DNA of 64,000 nt from an uncultured Bacteroides sp. (GTDB taxonomy: Bacteria; Bacteroidota; Bacteroidia; Bacteroidales; Bacteroidaceae): positions 122,806 to 186,805 of the forward strand of contig CAUDXH010000001.1 of the NCBI GenBank assembly GCA_958453305.1, read 5' to 3'. Below are positions 7,392 to 16,472 of this stretch, one piece after another. Numbering within the stretch: position 1 is the stretch's first letter; each line of letters opens with the position of its first letter. The translations under genes were made by a program, and so were the position numbers. The notes under the pieces were generated by a model. The model was given only the letters and a program-made list of their open reading frames with translations. It ran no database searches and was not told the origin of the DNA.

Positions 7392-8888
7392 TTACTTCTG
7401 AAAATCAGCCCAGTTGGTAAGACGCATATCTCCCTCGCGCATAAATATCTGATGCATACCTAATGCAGCCGACAGGCTATGGCTGGTTTGTCCCTTGGTG
7501 GTAATCTTCAGATAATCCCACAGAAGCTGTTTATAGTCGGGATGTGCACAGTTTTCAATGATGGCTTGTGCCCGTTCGGCAGGACTCTTTCCGCGCAAGT
7601 CAGCTATTCCCTGTTCGGTTATGATTACATTCACCGAATGTTCACTATGGTCTAAGTGAGAAACCATTGGCACAATCGAACTGATACAGCCTCCCTTAGC
7701 CGTTGACGGACAAGAGAAGATAGAAATATAAGCACTGCGGGTAAAGTCGCCCGAACCGCCGATACCATTCATCATCTTCGTTCCGCAAATATGAGTGGAG
7801 TTAACATTACCGTAGATATCCGCTTCAATGGCTGTATTCATCGAAATGACACCGATACGACGGACCACCTCCGGACAGTTGGATATTTCCGACGGGCGCA
7901 AAATCAGTTTATGACGGAAAAAGTCCATATTGTCATAAATATCCTGCAAGCAGTCGTTGGTTACACTCAGCGAACAGGTACTTCCAAACTTGATGCGCCC
8001 TTCTTTTACCAGCTTAATCACCGAGTTCTGAATCACTTCGGTATACATTTCAAAAGGTGGAATACTGGGGTCTTTACCCAAAGCACTCAATACGGCATTC
8101 GCAATATTCCCCACTCCCGACTGCAAGGGCAAGAATGTAGAAGGAATAATGCCCTTGCGCAAATCTGCTGCCAGGAATTCGGCTACGTTCTGACCAATTC
8201 TATCAGTAATCGGGTCGGGCTCATGGAAACCGCGTGCCTCATCAGGCGCATTGGTTTCAACCACTCCTACAATCTTTGAAGGATCAACTTGGATATAAGG
8301 CAACCCGATACGGTCACTGGGCTTTACAATCGGAATCGGACGGCGGAAAGGAGGGCGTTCCATCTCATAGAGGTCATGCATGCCCATAATGGCTTTGCTA
8401 TGAGCTGAGTTAAGTTCAACCACAACCTTATCTGCCAGACGAGCTACCGTGGGGGTAATACCCACACCGGCTGTCAAATAAATACGTCCGTCGGCAGTCA
8501 AGTCGCACGCTTCGATAATTGCCAGATTGACATGACCCAAGAAACCCGACCGCAAGCGCTGGGCTACTTGTGAAAGGTGAATATCGGTATAATTAATTTC
8601 TCCATTGTTTACCGCCTTTCGGAAATCTGCATTCGTGGTATAAGGTGCACGGAACTGAATGGCCTTGGCACGCGTCAATGCGCCGTCGCAGGAATCTCCG
8701 GTAGAAGCACCGGTTATTATTCCTATTTGAAAATGTTCACCGCGGGCATGTTTTTCTTCTGCCATCTTTGCCAGTTCAACTGTTACTGCCTTCGGACTTC
8801 CTGCCGGTGTGAAACCGCTCAGTCCGATAATATCTCCATCTTTGACAAGGCTTGCTGCTTCGGCTGCCGAAATAAAGTTGAAGCTCAT
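7392..8888 (-). CDS. Succinate/acetate CoA-transferase (acetyl-CoA hydrolase/transferase family)
   Basis: A 498-residue class I CoA-transferase of the succinate CoA-transferase (YgfH/SCACT) subgroup. The N-terminal half contains GLSGFTPAGSPKAVTVEL. The catalytic glutamate lies in MNTAIEADIYGNVNST, followed by the conserved GIGGSGDFTRSAY and VIITEQGIADLRG. Such enzymes swap CoA between succinate and acetate or propionate. In Bacteroides this fits the succinate-propionate fermentation route, where propionyl-CoA donates CoA to succinate or acetate, but the exact substrate pair cannot be read from sequence. The gene is a single unit with its own -7 box at 8926 and terminator at 7310. Confidence 0.93.
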   Translation of the reverse strand: MSFNFISAAEAASLVKDGDIIGLSGFTPAGSPKAVTVELAKMAEEKHARGEHFQIGIITGASTGDSCDGALTRAKAIQFRAPYTTNADFRKAVNNGEINYTDIHLSQVAQRLRSGFLGHVNLAIIEACDLTADGRIYLTAGVGITPTVARLADKVVVELNSAHSKAIMGMHDLYEMERPPFRRPIPIVKPSDRIGLPYIQVDPSKIVGVVETNAPDEARGFHEPDPITDRIGQNVAEFLAADLRKGIIPSTFLPLQSGVGNIANAVLSALGKDPSIPPFEMYTEVIQNSVIKLVKEGRIKFGSTCSLSVTNDCLQDIYDNMDFFRHKLILRPSEISNCPEVVRRIGVISMNTAIEADIYGNVNSTHICGTKMMNGIGGSGDFTRSAYISIFSCPSTAKGGCISSIVPMVSHLDHSEHSVNVIITEQGIADLRGKSPAERAQAIIENCAHPDYKQLLWDYLKITTKGQTSHSLSAALGMHQIFMREGDMRLTNWADFQK

Positions 8889-8925
8889 GGTATCAAGTGT
8901 TTTATGTTAGTATTAATTCGTCTTC

Positions 8926-8933
8926 CAAAAATA
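8926..8933 (-). promoter_or_regulatory. -7 box of CoA-transferase promoter
   Basis: The minus strand reads TATTTTTG 37 bp upstream of the ATG. No clear -33 box was found. Confidence 0.5.
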
Positions 8934-8946
8934 AAAAAAAATTCCG

Positions 8947-9342
8947 TTAATCATATTTTCTTTGAAATATTTCTGAATAGATAAATGCACGGCGTGCCTC
9001 AGAAGGATTACGAAGTGAAATATCCCGGTCAAGCTGCTTTTCTTTCCTCTTTTCAGTTTCCTGCCGGACATTTGTTTCAAAGTGACTCGGACTTTTCGAC
9101 GGTCTCGCTTTCTCGCATTGCAATACGGACGAATCTGCAAACGACTGCATACGCAGCTTTGGACGCTTGGGGAACGGCATCTCATCTTCGCATTCTTCTT
9201 CGCACTCTTCCTCGCCAGCAGGCATCATGGCCTTCCGATGCTTTCTCGGACGGCGGTCGGCGGCTTGACCCTCCTTTGAAGTTTGCTTGAAAACCGCAAT
9301 GGCTATAAAAGCTATAATTATCAGTACATTGAAAAAATCCAT
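8947..9342 (-). CDS. Small membrane-anchored protein of unknown function
   Basis: I place the start at MDFFNVLIIIAFIAIAVF (9342). A longer reading frame extends to 9597, but it would cross the -7 box at 9369-9376 and overlap miaB. The 131-residue product has one N-terminal membrane helix (about residues 5-18), a basic stretch, an acidic cysteine-containing patch EEECEEECEDEMPFP, and a conserved-looking C-terminus SEARRAFIYSEIFQRKYD. The single N-terminal helix suggests an inner-membrane anchor with a cytoplasmic tail. I do not recognise a domain. It is divergent from miaB and sits upstream of the CoA-transferase. Confidence 0.7.
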   Translation of the reverse strand: MDFFNVLIIIAFIAIAVFKQTSKEGQAADRRPRKHRKAMMPAGEEECEEECEDEMPFPKRPKLRMQSFADSSVLQCEKARPSKSPSHFETNVRQETEKRKEKQLDRDISLRNPSEARRAFIYSEIFQRKYD

Positions 9343-9368
9343 AAATAAACAAGTGTTAACGGTTTTCC

Positions 9369-9376
9369 CAAAGATA
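9369..9376 (-). promoter_or_regulatory. -7 box for the 131-residue membrane protein
   Basis: TATCTTTG on the minus strand, 26 bp before the chosen ATG, supports the shorter reading frame. Confidence 0.6.
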
Positions 9377-9429
9377 CGAATAAATCTGATATATCCTACC
9401 GATTTCATGGAAGTTAACCAAGAAACCGA

Positions 9430-9437
9430 TATCTTTG
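9430..9437 (+). promoter_or_regulatory. -7 box of miaB promoter
   Basis: TATCTTTG on the plus strand, 31 bp before the miaB ATG, in a divergent promoter region. The -33 position holds no exact TTTG. Confidence 0.6.
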
Positions 9438-9468
9438 CATCTTCATTCATTAAAACTACAAAACGCTT

Positions 9469-10839
9469 ATGACTAAAGAAACAGCAGGAGCAGACTTTAA
9501 ATCTGCAACTGAACACGAAAACAAGAAATTGTTCATCGAAACTTATGGTTGCCAAATGAACGTGGCCGACAGTGAAGTGATTGCTTCTATCATGCAAATG
9601 GCAGGATACTCACCTTGTGAATCATTAGATGAGGCAGATGCCGTGTTTATGAACACCTGTTCTATCCGCGACAATGCCGAACAGAAAATCCTGAACCGCC
9701 TTGAGTTTTTCCATTCACTGCGGAAAAAGCGCAAGCATCTCATTGTGGGTGTATTGGGATGTATGGCTGAACGGGTAAAAAACGATTTGATAGAAAACCA
9801 TCATGTTGATTTGGTGGCGGGTCCGGATGCATATCTCACTTTACCCGAACTGATTGCAGCTGTAGAAGCCGGAGAAAAAGCCATCAATGTAGAGCTGTCA
9901 ACCACTGAGACGTATCGCGACGTGATTCCTTCACGCATCTGCGGTAATCACATTTCCGGCTTTGTATCTATCATGCGCGGATGCAACAACTTCTGCCACT
10001 ACTGCATCGTTCCTTATACCCGTGGACGCGAACGAAGCCGCGACGTAGAAAGCATCCTGAATGAAGTACGCGACCTTCAGGCAAAAGGATACAAGGAAGT
10101 AACCCTCTTGGGACAGAACGTAAACTCTTACCGCTTTGAGAAGGATGGAAACACGGTTACTTTCCCTGAACTGTTACGCACGGTGGCACAGGCGGTTCCC
10201 GATATGCGCGTACGCTTTACTACCTCACACCCGAAGGATATGAGCGACGAAACCCTGCATGTCATCGCCGAGGTACCCAATGTATGCAAGCATATTCATT
10301 TGCCCGTGCAGAGCGGAAGCTCACGCATCTTGAAACTGATGAACCGGAAATATACGCGTGAATGGTACTTGGAACGTGTTGCGGCTATCCGACGGATTAT
10401 CCCCGACTGCGGACTAAGTACAGATATTTTCTCCGGATTCCATTCTGAAACCGAAGAAGACCATCAGATGTCGCTTTCTCTCATGCGTGAATGTGCGTAT
10501 GACTCCGCCTTCATGTTCAAATACTCTGAACGTCCGGGAACATATGCATCCAAACATCTTCCGGATGACATTTCTGAAGAGGTGAAAATACGCCGGCTGA
10601 ACGAAATGATTGAGTTGCAAAACCAGCTTTCTGCAGAGAGCAATGCAAAAGATGTAGGAAAAACCTTTGAGGTATTAGCGGAAGGCGTATCCAAACGTTC
10701 CAAAGAGCAGCTGTTCGGACGAACCGAACAAAATAAGGTGGTGGTATTCGACCGCGGCTCTCACCGCATCGGCGATTTCGTAAAAGTCCGCATCACCGAT
10801 TCAAGCTCGGCAACCTTGAAGGGCGAACTCCTTAACTAA
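9469..10839 (+). CDS. miaB: tRNA-2-methylthio-N6-dimethylallyladenosine synthase MiaB
   Basis: A 456-residue radical-SAM methylthiotransferase that converts i6A37 to ms2i6A37 in tRNAs reading U-starting codons. The N-terminal UPF0004 domain supplies the auxiliary cluster ligands Cys28 (ETYGCQMN), Cys64 (NTCSIRDNA) and Cys98 (GVLGCMAER). The radical SAM motif is Cys172-Cys176-Cys179 (GCNNFCHYC), followed by PYTRGRERSR. A C-terminal TRAM domain (about 385-452) binds tRNA. The gene has its own -7 box at 9430 and is divergent from the small membrane protein gene. Confidence 0.98.
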   Translation: MTKETAGADFKSATEHENKKLFIETYGCQMNVADSEVIASIMQMAGYSPCESLDEADAVFMNTCSIRDNAEQKILNRLEFFHSLRKKRKHLIVGVLGCMAERVKNDLIENHHVDLVAGPDAYLTLPELIAAVEAGEKAINVELSTTETYRDVIPSRICGNHISGFVSIMRGCNNFCHYCIVPYTRGRERSRDVESILNEVRDLQAKGYKEVTLLGQNVNSYRFEKDGNTVTFPELLRTVAQAVPDMRVRFTTSHPKDMSDETLHVIAEVPNVCKHIHLPVQSGSSRILKLMNRKYTREWYLERVAAIRRIIPDCGLSTDIFSGFHSETEEDHQMSLSLMRECAYDSAFMFKYSERPGTYASKHLPDDISEEVKIRRLNEMIELQNQLSAESNAKDVGKTFEVLAEGVSKRSKEQLFGRTEQNKVVVFDRGSHRIGDFVKVRITDSSSATLKGELLN

Positions 10840-10883
10840 ATAAAATGAGCCTCGGCACAATGAGGCTTGCACAGACAAATAAA

Positions 10884-10933
10884 AAGTCCCCTGCTGCAAA
10901 GGTATCTATCAAGATGCTTGCAACAGGGGACTT
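10884..10933 (-). terminator. Terminator between miaB and the PspC gene
   Basis: A long hairpin has arms 10884-10899 and 10918-10933 with one mismatch. On the minus strand it is followed by a T-run, so it ends the PspC gene. A smaller hairpin at 10848-10867 directly after the miaB stop may serve miaB. Confidence 0.8.
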
Positions 10934-10964
10934 CGCACGTAGAGTTCTGCTCAATGTCTGCTTG

Positions 10965-11168
10965 TCAATTATTGTCGATACGTTTTGCCTCCGGCATAAC
11001 CAGCCATAAAATCAAATAGACAATACCACCTGAAAAGGCAGTGAAAAACGTTAACAACACGTAAATGATACGAACCAGCGTAATATCCCATCCGAAATAA
11101 TCGGCAATGCCCGAACAGACTCCGGCAATCATCCGGTTATTTGAACGCATTAATTTCTTTTTTTCCAT
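10965..11168 (-). CDS. PspC domain protein
   Basis: A 67-residue protein, nearly all one PspC domain: MRSNNRMIAGVCSGIADYFG, then a hydrophobic helix (about residues 28-58) with YVLLTFFTAFSGGIVYLI and LWLVMPEAKR. PspC proteins sit in the inner membrane and are linked to envelope stress in Proteobacteria; the role of stand-alone Bacteroidetes versions is unclear. I use the ATG at 11168. An upstream in-frame TTG (11183) would add only MRKKS. It is a single gene with a strong terminator. Confidence 0.88.
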   Translation of the reverse strand: MEKKKLMRSNNRMIAGVCSGIADYFGWDITLVRIIYVLLTFFTAFSGGIVYLILWLVMPEAKRIDNN

Positions 11169-11299
11169 AGACTTCTTTCTCAATTTTGCGCCTAAGTTAC
11201 AAAAAACTCATCAATTAAGGTTTATACTCTTAAAAACTTTTAAAGAAATTCCCTCTATACCCATTTTATTTGTTATTTTGCATCAAATTAGGGAATAAA

Positions 11300-12196
11300 G
11301 TGAACGTACTCAACATAAATAAATGTCCGCTCTGCGGAGGAAGCCAGTTTGAACAAGAGATTACCTGTAAGGATTATTATGCCACGGGTGAATCGTTCAA
11401 GATATGCCGGTGTAAGGCATGTGGCTTTCAGTTTACCCAATCGGCTCCCGTGGAAAGCGAAATCGGACGTTATTACGAATCTCCGGATTATATTTCACAC
11501 AGCAATACGCACAAGGGTCTGATGAACCGTGTATATCATTACGTACGTCGCTATATGCTGTCACGGAAAGCCCACCTTATTAAGCGCACCAGCCGGTTAA
11601 ACAGCGGACGGCTGCTGGATATCGGAACCGGAACGGGGTATTTCTGCCATTTTATGCAGAAAAAAGGATGGAACGTATCGGCTGTAGAAAAAAGTGCGCA
11701 GGCACGTGAATTTGCATCAGCTCATTTCGGTTTACACATCGATGCCCCTGAGGCGCTTGAAGAGTATAAAGAAAGTTCTTTTGATGTCATCACTTTATGG
11801 CACGTCATGGAGCACTTGGAGCATTTGAATGAAACATGGGATTTGCTTAACCGGCTCCTGAACAACCGGGGCGTACTGGTCATAGCTGTACCTAACCCGA
11901 ACTCTTTCGATGCTGCCAAATATAAAGAGATGTGGGCGGCTTATGACGTCCCTCGCCATTTATGGCATTTCACTCCATCCACCATACAGCAATTTGGAGC
12001 TAAACATGGATTTATACTGACCGAACGGATTCCGATGCCTTTCGATGCCTTCTATGTATCCATGCTGAGCGAAAAATATCAGAAAAACCGCTTCCCTTTT
12101 GTAAAGGGACTGATTACCGGAACCCGGGCAGGAGTCGCTTCACTGATAAAAAAGGAACAAAGTAGTTCCATGATTTATGTTTTCAGAAAAAAGTAA
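11300..12196 (+). CDS. Class I SAM-dependent methyltransferase with zinc ribbon
   Basis: About 298 residues. An N-terminal zinc-ribbon-like segment (CPLCGG ... CRCKACGF) is followed by a Rossmann methyltransferase core: motif I LLDIGTGTGYFCHFM, an acidic residue at the end of strand 2 (VSAVEKS), and DVITLWHVMEHLEH. This layout matches Methyltransf_23-type enzymes found in glycan or lipid loci; the substrate is unknown. The start is GTG at 11300, because the only upstream alternative is a TTG at 11270 and the next ATG would remove the zinc ribbon. It opens a plus-strand run, with 4 nt before ftsX. Confidence 0.85.
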   Translation: MNVLNINKCPLCGGSQFEQEITCKDYYATGESFKICRCKACGFQFTQSAPVESEIGRYYESPDYISHSNTHKGLMNRVYHYVRRYMLSRKAHLIKRTSRLNSGRLLDIGTGTGYFCHFMQKKGWNVSAVEKSAQAREFASAHFGLHIDAPEALEEYKESSFDVITLWHVMEHLEHLNETWDLLNRLLNNRGVLVIAVPNPNSFDAAKYKEMWAAYDVPRHLWHFTPSTIQQFGAKHGFILTERIPMPFDAFYVSMLSEKYQKNRFPFVKGLITGTRAGVASLIKKEQSSSMIYVFRKK

Positions 12197-12200
12197 CTAT

Positions 12201-13070
12201 ATGAGTAAGCAATCAGGATCTTTTTTCGATATGCAGTTTATTACCTCAAGCATCAGTACCATGCTGGTATTGCTGCTTTTGGGCTTAGTTGTCTTTTTTG
12301 TTCTGACAGCTAACAACCTCTCTGTATACGTACGTGAGAACATTGCGTTTTCTGTTATCGTAAGTGATGATATGAAGGAACCTGAAGTCTTAAAGTTCCA
12401 GAAAGCACTTAATGAAAAGCCTTACGTAAAGCAAACCACTTATATCTCAAAGAAACAGGCACTGGAAGAACAGACTCAGGCAATGGGGACTGACCCGGCT
12501 GAATTTCTCGGATATAACCCGTTTACAGCATCCATTGATATTCGGCTCAATTCAGAATATGCCAACTCCGACAGTATTCAGTGGATTGAAAAAGAACTGC
12601 TTGCCAATAAAAAAGTACTTGAAATCAATTATCCGCAAGATTTGATTGACTCAGTGAACCGGAACTTGAAAAAAATAAGCTTCTTTTTACTGGGACTTGC
12701 AGCACTGCTTACCTTTATATCGTTTGCGCTGATAAACAACACCATCCGGCTGACCATTTATTCCAAACGCTTCCTTATCCATACCATGAAGCTGGTTGGA
12801 GCCAGCTGGTCGTTCATCCGGCGTCCGTTTCTGATACGTAATGTCTGGGTGGGTATACTGGCAGCCTCCATGGCTAACACCCTCCTGATAGGCATGGCTT
12901 ATTTTCTTGTAAAATATGAACCTGAACTGCTGGCTGTAATTACTCCGTCTGTTATCGTCATTGTTATGGCAGCGGTATTCTTTTTTGGAATCACCATTAC
13001 TAGTTTCTGTGCGCTCATTTCTATCAATAAATATTTGCGCATGAAAATCAGCGAACTATATTGTCATTAA
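12201..13070 (+). CDS. ftsX: Cell division protein FtsX
   Basis: A 289-residue FtsX-type permease: one N-terminal membrane helix (about residues 17-38), a periplasmic domain (about 40-165) and three C-terminal helices (about 168-285). FtsX with the ATPase FtsE controls peptidoglycan hydrolases at the division site. The start is the ATG at 12201, directly after the methyltransferase stop; a longer frame would overlap that gene. No ftsE is in the window, which is usual for Bacteroidetes. It is followed by DUF3098 and uppP, a conserved order in this group. Confidence 0.93.
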   Translation: MSKQSGSFFDMQFITSSISTMLVLLLLGLVVFFVLTANNLSVYVRENIAFSVIVSDDMKEPEVLKFQKALNEKPYVKQTTYISKKQALEEQTQAMGTDPAEFLGYNPFTASIDIRLNSEYANSDSIQWIEKELLANKKVLEINYPQDLIDSVNRNLKKISFFLLGLAALLTFISFALINNTIRLTIYSKRFLIHTMKLVGASWSFIRRPFLIRNVWVGILAASMANTLLIGMAYFLVKYEPELLAVITPSVIVIVMAAVFFFGITITSFCALISINKYLRMKISELYCH

Positions 13071-13101
13071 AATAACCTATCTCTATAAATCAATTTTAAA
13101 C

Positions 13102-13359
13102 ATGGATAAAAAAAGCTTTGCTTTCGATAAAACAAATTTCCTGCTTTTAGGCATAGGAATGATTGTGATTATCATCGGATTCCTTTTGATGAGCGGTCCG
13201 GGGTCTACCGAAACCTCTTTTAATCCGGATATTTTCAGCATACGGCGTATCAAAGTGGCGCCTGCAGTCTGTTTCTTCGGGTTTATTTTTATGATTTACG
13301 GAATCTTGCGTAAACCTTCATCTCACTCAAACGAATTATCTAACAACGAAAATAACTAA
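13102..13359 (+). CDS. DUF3098 membrane protein
   Basis: An 85-residue protein with two membrane helices (about residues 12-32 and 54-72) joined by a short loop containing ETSFNPDIFSIRRIKVAP, characteristic of DUF3098. The function is unknown. Its constant position between ftsX and uppP suggests a role in the cell envelope or division, which is inference from context. It is 2 nt from uppP and in the same transcription unit. Confidence 0.9.
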   Translation: MDKKSFAFDKTNFLLLGIGMIVIIIGFLLMSGPGSTETSFNPDIFSIRRIKVAPAVCFFGFIFMIYGILRKPSSHSNELSNNENN

Positions 13360-13361
13360 AT

Positions 13362-14219
13362 ATGGGAGGAGACTTGAATTTATTTCAAACCATCATCATT
13401 GCAATCGTAGAAGGCCTGACTGAGTTTCTTCCGGTTTCTTCTACCGGACACATGATTATTGCCCAAAACATACTGGGGGTGGAAAGTACCGAGTTCGTCA
13501 AAGCTTTTACATTCATCATCCAGTTTGGAGCCATTCTCTCAGTGGTCATCCTTTATTGGAAGCGTTTTTTCCAGCTAAACCATGCACCGGCTCCAAGTGG
13601 GAGCAATGCGCTGAAATGCTTCCTCCACAAATTCGATTTCTATTGGAAATTATTTGTGGCATTTGTCCCGGCTGCAGTGTTAGGATTGCTGTGCAGTGAC
13701 TTTATCGACGAAATGCTTGAAAGTGTAACCGTAGTGGCTGTTATGCTCATCGCTGGTGGAGTATTCATGCTTTTTTGCGACAAGATATTCGGAAAAGGAA
13801 GCGAACAGACCGCACTGACCGAAAAGCGTGCCTTCCTTATCGGATTATTTCAATGTATCGCTATGATTCCCGGTGTATCACGCTCTATGGCAACCATCGT
13901 CGGGGGGATGTCGCAGAAACTAACCCGGAAGGCCGCTGCCGAATTTTCATTCTTTCTGGCCGTACCCACCATGTTTGCCGCCACGGTTTATAAAATAGCT
14001 AAACTTTTCATGGACGGAGGTACAGCCATCATTTCTGAAAATATGACCGCACTGATCGTGGGAAACGGAGTAGCTTTTATCGTTGCCTTACTGGCTATCA
14101 AGTTTTTTATCAACTTTGTAACCAAGTATGGATTTGCCGCTTTCGGCTGGTACCGAATCATCGTGGGAGGTGTTATATTAATCATGTCCTTTTTAGGATA
14201 TAATTTAGAAATAGTTTAA
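13362..14219 (+). CDS. uppP: Undecaprenyl-diphosphate phosphatase UppP (BacA)
   Basis: A 285-residue polytopic membrane phosphatase that recycles undecaprenyl pyrophosphate to the carrier lipid used for peptidoglycan and surface glycans. The two signature motifs are present: EGLTEFLPVSSTGH (residues 17-30), with the catalytic glutamate and serine/histidine region, and PGVSRSMATI about residue 170. The stop overlaps the truB start by one base (TAATG at 14217-14221), so translation of truB is probably coupled. Confidence 0.97.
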   Translation: MGGDLNLFQTIIIAIVEGLTEFLPVSSTGHMIIAQNILGVESTEFVKAFTFIIQFGAILSVVILYWKRFFQLNHAPAPSGSNALKCFLHKFDFYWKLFVAFVPAAVLGLLCSDFIDEMLESVTVVAVMLIAGGVFMLFCDKIFGKGSEQTALTEKRAFLIGLFQCIAMIPGVSRSMATIVGGMSQKLTRKAAAEFSFFLAVPTMFAATVYKIAKLFMDGGTAIISENMTALIVGNGVAFIVALLAIKFFINFVTKYGFAAFGWYRIIVGGVILIMSFLGYNLEIV

Positions 14220-14923
14220 TGAATTTTAAAGAAGGAGAAGTTTTGTATTTTGACAAACCCTTACGATGGACATCGTTTGCGGTAGTCAATAAAATAAGAT
14301 ACCATATCAGCCGCAAGTTAGGGGTAAAGAAAATCAAAGTAGGACATGCCGGAACACTCGACCCACTCGCCACAGGGGTGATGATTATCTGTACTGGAAA
14401 AGCAACCAAGCGGATTGAAGAGTTTCAATATCATACGAAGGAATACATTGCTACCTTGCAATTAGGAGCAACCACCCCTTCTTTTGATCTTGAAAAGGAA
14501 ATTGATGCCACCTATCCCACTGAACACATCACGCGTGAACTGGTGGAACAGGTATTACAACAGTTTCTGGGAACTATCGAACAAATACCACCGGCTTTTT
14601 CAGCCTGTAAAGTGGAAGGTAAACGTGCATACGACCTCGCACGTAAAGGAGATGAGGTAGAGTTGAAGCCTAAAACACTGGTTATCGATGAAATTGAATT
14701 ACTGGAATGCAACTTGCCGGAAATAAAAATACGGGTGGTATGCAGTAAAGGTACTTACATACGGGCACTTGCCCGTGACATCGGGGAGGCTCTTCACAGT
14801 GGTGCTCATCTTACCGGACTGATTCGTACCCGAGTTGGAGAGGTGAGACTAAATGACTGCATGCAAGTAGAAGATTTCGAAGCATGGCTTGAAAAACAAG
14901 AAATTGAAGTTACAAACGATTAA
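14219..14923 (+). CDS. truB: tRNA pseudouridine(55) synthase TruB
   Basis: A 234-residue TruB that makes pseudouridine 55 in the T-loop of elongator tRNAs. The catalytic aspartate is Asp48 in VGHAGTLDPLATGV, and CSKGTYIRALARDIGE is the second conserved block. The C-terminal PUA domain is short, as in other Bacteroidetes. It is in the uppP-truB-queA-folK run, 18 nt before queA. Confidence 0.97.
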   Translation: MNFKEGEVLYFDKPLRWTSFAVVNKIRYHISRKLGVKKIKVGHAGTLDPLATGVMIICTGKATKRIEEFQYHTKEYIATLQLGATTPSFDLEKEIDATYPTEHITRELVEQVLQQFLGTIEQIPPAFSACKVEGKRAYDLARKGDEVELKPKTLVIDEIELLECNLPEIKIRVVCSKGTYIRALARDIGEALHSGAHLTGLIRTRVGEVRLNDCMQVEDFEAWLEKQEIEVTND

Positions 14924-14941
14924 GGAAAGAAAGGGAAAAGA

Positions 14942-15997
14942 ATGAAACTGTCACAATTCAAATTCAAACTGCCGGAAGACAAAATTGCTCTCTATCCGGC
15001 TAAGTATAGAGACGAATCTCGACTGATGGTGGTACATAAATCCACCGGAGAAATAGAGCACATGGTGTTCAAAGACATTCTGAATTACTTTGACGACAAA
15101 GATGTGTTTATCTTTAACGATACAAAGGTCTTTCCTGCGCGCCTGTACGGAAACAAGGAAAAGACCGGGGCACGCATTGAGGTATTCTTATTGCGCGAGC
15201 TTAATGAAGAGCTTCGCCTATGGGATGTCTTGGTTGACCCGGCACGTAAAATCCGTATCGGAAACAAGCTTTACTTTGGAGAAGACGATTCGATGGTAGC
15301 GGAAGTCATTGATAACACCACATCACGTGGACGTACCTTGCGTTTCCTCTATGACGGACCGCACGATGAGTTTAAAAAAGCACTCTATGCATTAGGAGAA
15401 CCGCCATTGCCTCCATTTATCCATCGCCCTGCCGAACCGATTGATGAAGAAAGGTTCCAGAATATCTTTGCCAAAAACGAAGGAGCGGTTACAGTTCCGG
15501 CTGCCGGACTTCACTTTAGCCGCGAGCTGATGAAGCGTATGGAAATTAAAGGCATTGATTTTGCTTATATTACCATGCACTCCGGACTGGGTAACTTCCG
15601 CGATATTGATGTGGAAGATTTAACCAAACATAAAATGGACTCTGAACAAATGTTTGTGGAAGAGGAGGCTTGCCGTATCGTAAACGAAGCTAAAGACCGG
15701 GGAAGCCGCGTATGTGCAGTGGGAACCAGTGTGATGCGTACCATCGAGACTGCTGTAGGTACAGATGGTCATCTGAAGGAGTTTGAGGGATGGACCAACA
15801 AGTTTATCTTCCCGCCTTACGATTTCTCTGTTGCCAATGCCATGGTAAGCAACTTCCATATGCCTTTATCAACCATGTTGATGCTGGTATGCTCTTATGG
15901 AGGTTATGAACTGGTTATGGATGCCTACCAAATTGCCTTAAAAGAGGATTACCGATTTGGTACTTATGGCGATGCCATGCTTATTCTTGATAAATAA
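14942..15997 (+). CDS. queA: S-adenosylmethionine:tRNA ribosyltransferase-isomerase QueA
   Basis: A 351-residue QueA that transfers and isomerises the ribosyl group of SAM onto preQ1 at position 34 to give epoxyqueuosine in GUN-anticodon tRNAs (Asp, Asn, His, Tyr). Family blocks include IFNDTKVFPARLYG, TVPAAGLHFS and HSGLGNFRDI. No preQ1 riboswitch is visible, since it is inside an operon. A tRNA-Asp(GTC) gene, an expected substrate, lies at 51448-51521. Confidence 0.97.
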   Translation: MKLSQFKFKLPEDKIALYPAKYRDESRLMVVHKSTGEIEHMVFKDILNYFDDKDVFIFNDTKVFPARLYGNKEKTGARIEVFLLRELNEELRLWDVLVDPARKIRIGNKLYFGEDDSMVAEVIDNTTSRGRTLRFLYDGPHDEFKKALYALGEPPLPPFIHRPAEPIDEERFQNIFAKNEGAVTVPAAGLHFSRELMKRMEIKGIDFAYITMHSGLGNFRDIDVEDLTKHKMDSEQMFVEEEACRIVNEAKDRGSRVCAVGTSVMRTIETAVGTDGHLKEFEGWTNKFIFPPYDFSVANAMVSNFHMPLSTMLMLVCSYGGYELVMDAYQIALKEDYRFGTYGDAMLILDK

Positions 15998-16006
15998 TCG
16001 GCTTGT

Positions 16007-16471
16007 ATGGCAATGGTTTATCTAGGATTAGGAACAAACTTAGGAGATAAGGCTGCCAATTTACAGGCTGCCGTCAAACTGATCAACGAGAAGATAGGGA
16101 GGGTTACTTCCCTATCTTCTTTCTATGAAACAGCTCCTTGGGGTTTTTCCTCAGAGCACAGTTTCCTCAATGCTGCCGCCGAGGTACATACCACCTTATC
16201 GCCTACCGAAGTTCTTCATATCACGCAAAACATTGAACGGGAACTGGGACGTACAAAGAAATCATCGGGGGGAGTTTATTCCGACCGGCTGATTGATATT
16301 GATATCTTGCTGTATGACCAGCTTATTATACATACTCCTGAACTGACTCTTCCCCATCCGCTCATGACAAAACGCGACTTTGTCATGATGCCTTTAATAG
16401 AGATTGCAGGAGAGGTAGTTCATCCTGTGTTTCAACAACCTCTCAAGGACCTTACCTCTCACTATCAATAA
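16007..16471 (+). CDS. folK: 2-amino-4-hydroxy-6-hydroxymethyldihydropteridine pyrophosphokinase
   Basis: A 154-residue HPPK that transfers pyrophosphate from ATP to 6-hydroxymethyl-dihydropterin in folate synthesis. Signature elements are YLGLGTNLGDK at the N-terminus, FYETAPWGF, and the metal-binding DRLIDIDILLY with LPHPLM. It is last in the plus-strand run, 9 nt after queA, and followed by weak hairpins before the cobalamin riboswitch. The second ATG (16013) is also a possible start. Confidence 0.96.
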   Translation: MAMVYLGLGTNLGDKAANLQAAVKLINEKIGRVTSLSSFYETAPWGFSSEHSFLNAAAEVHTTLSPTEVLHITQNIERELGRTKKSSGGVYSDRLIDIDILLYDQLIIHTPELTLPHPLMTKRDFVMMPLIEIAGEVVHPVFQQPLKDLTSHYQ

Positions 16472-16472
16472 C

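Noticed and set aside
9343..9597. N-terminal extension of the small membrane protein to 216 residues
   Set aside because: The extension would overlap the divergent miaB gene and both -7 boxes, and its sequence lacks features of a real N-terminus. The ATG at 9342 is better placed.
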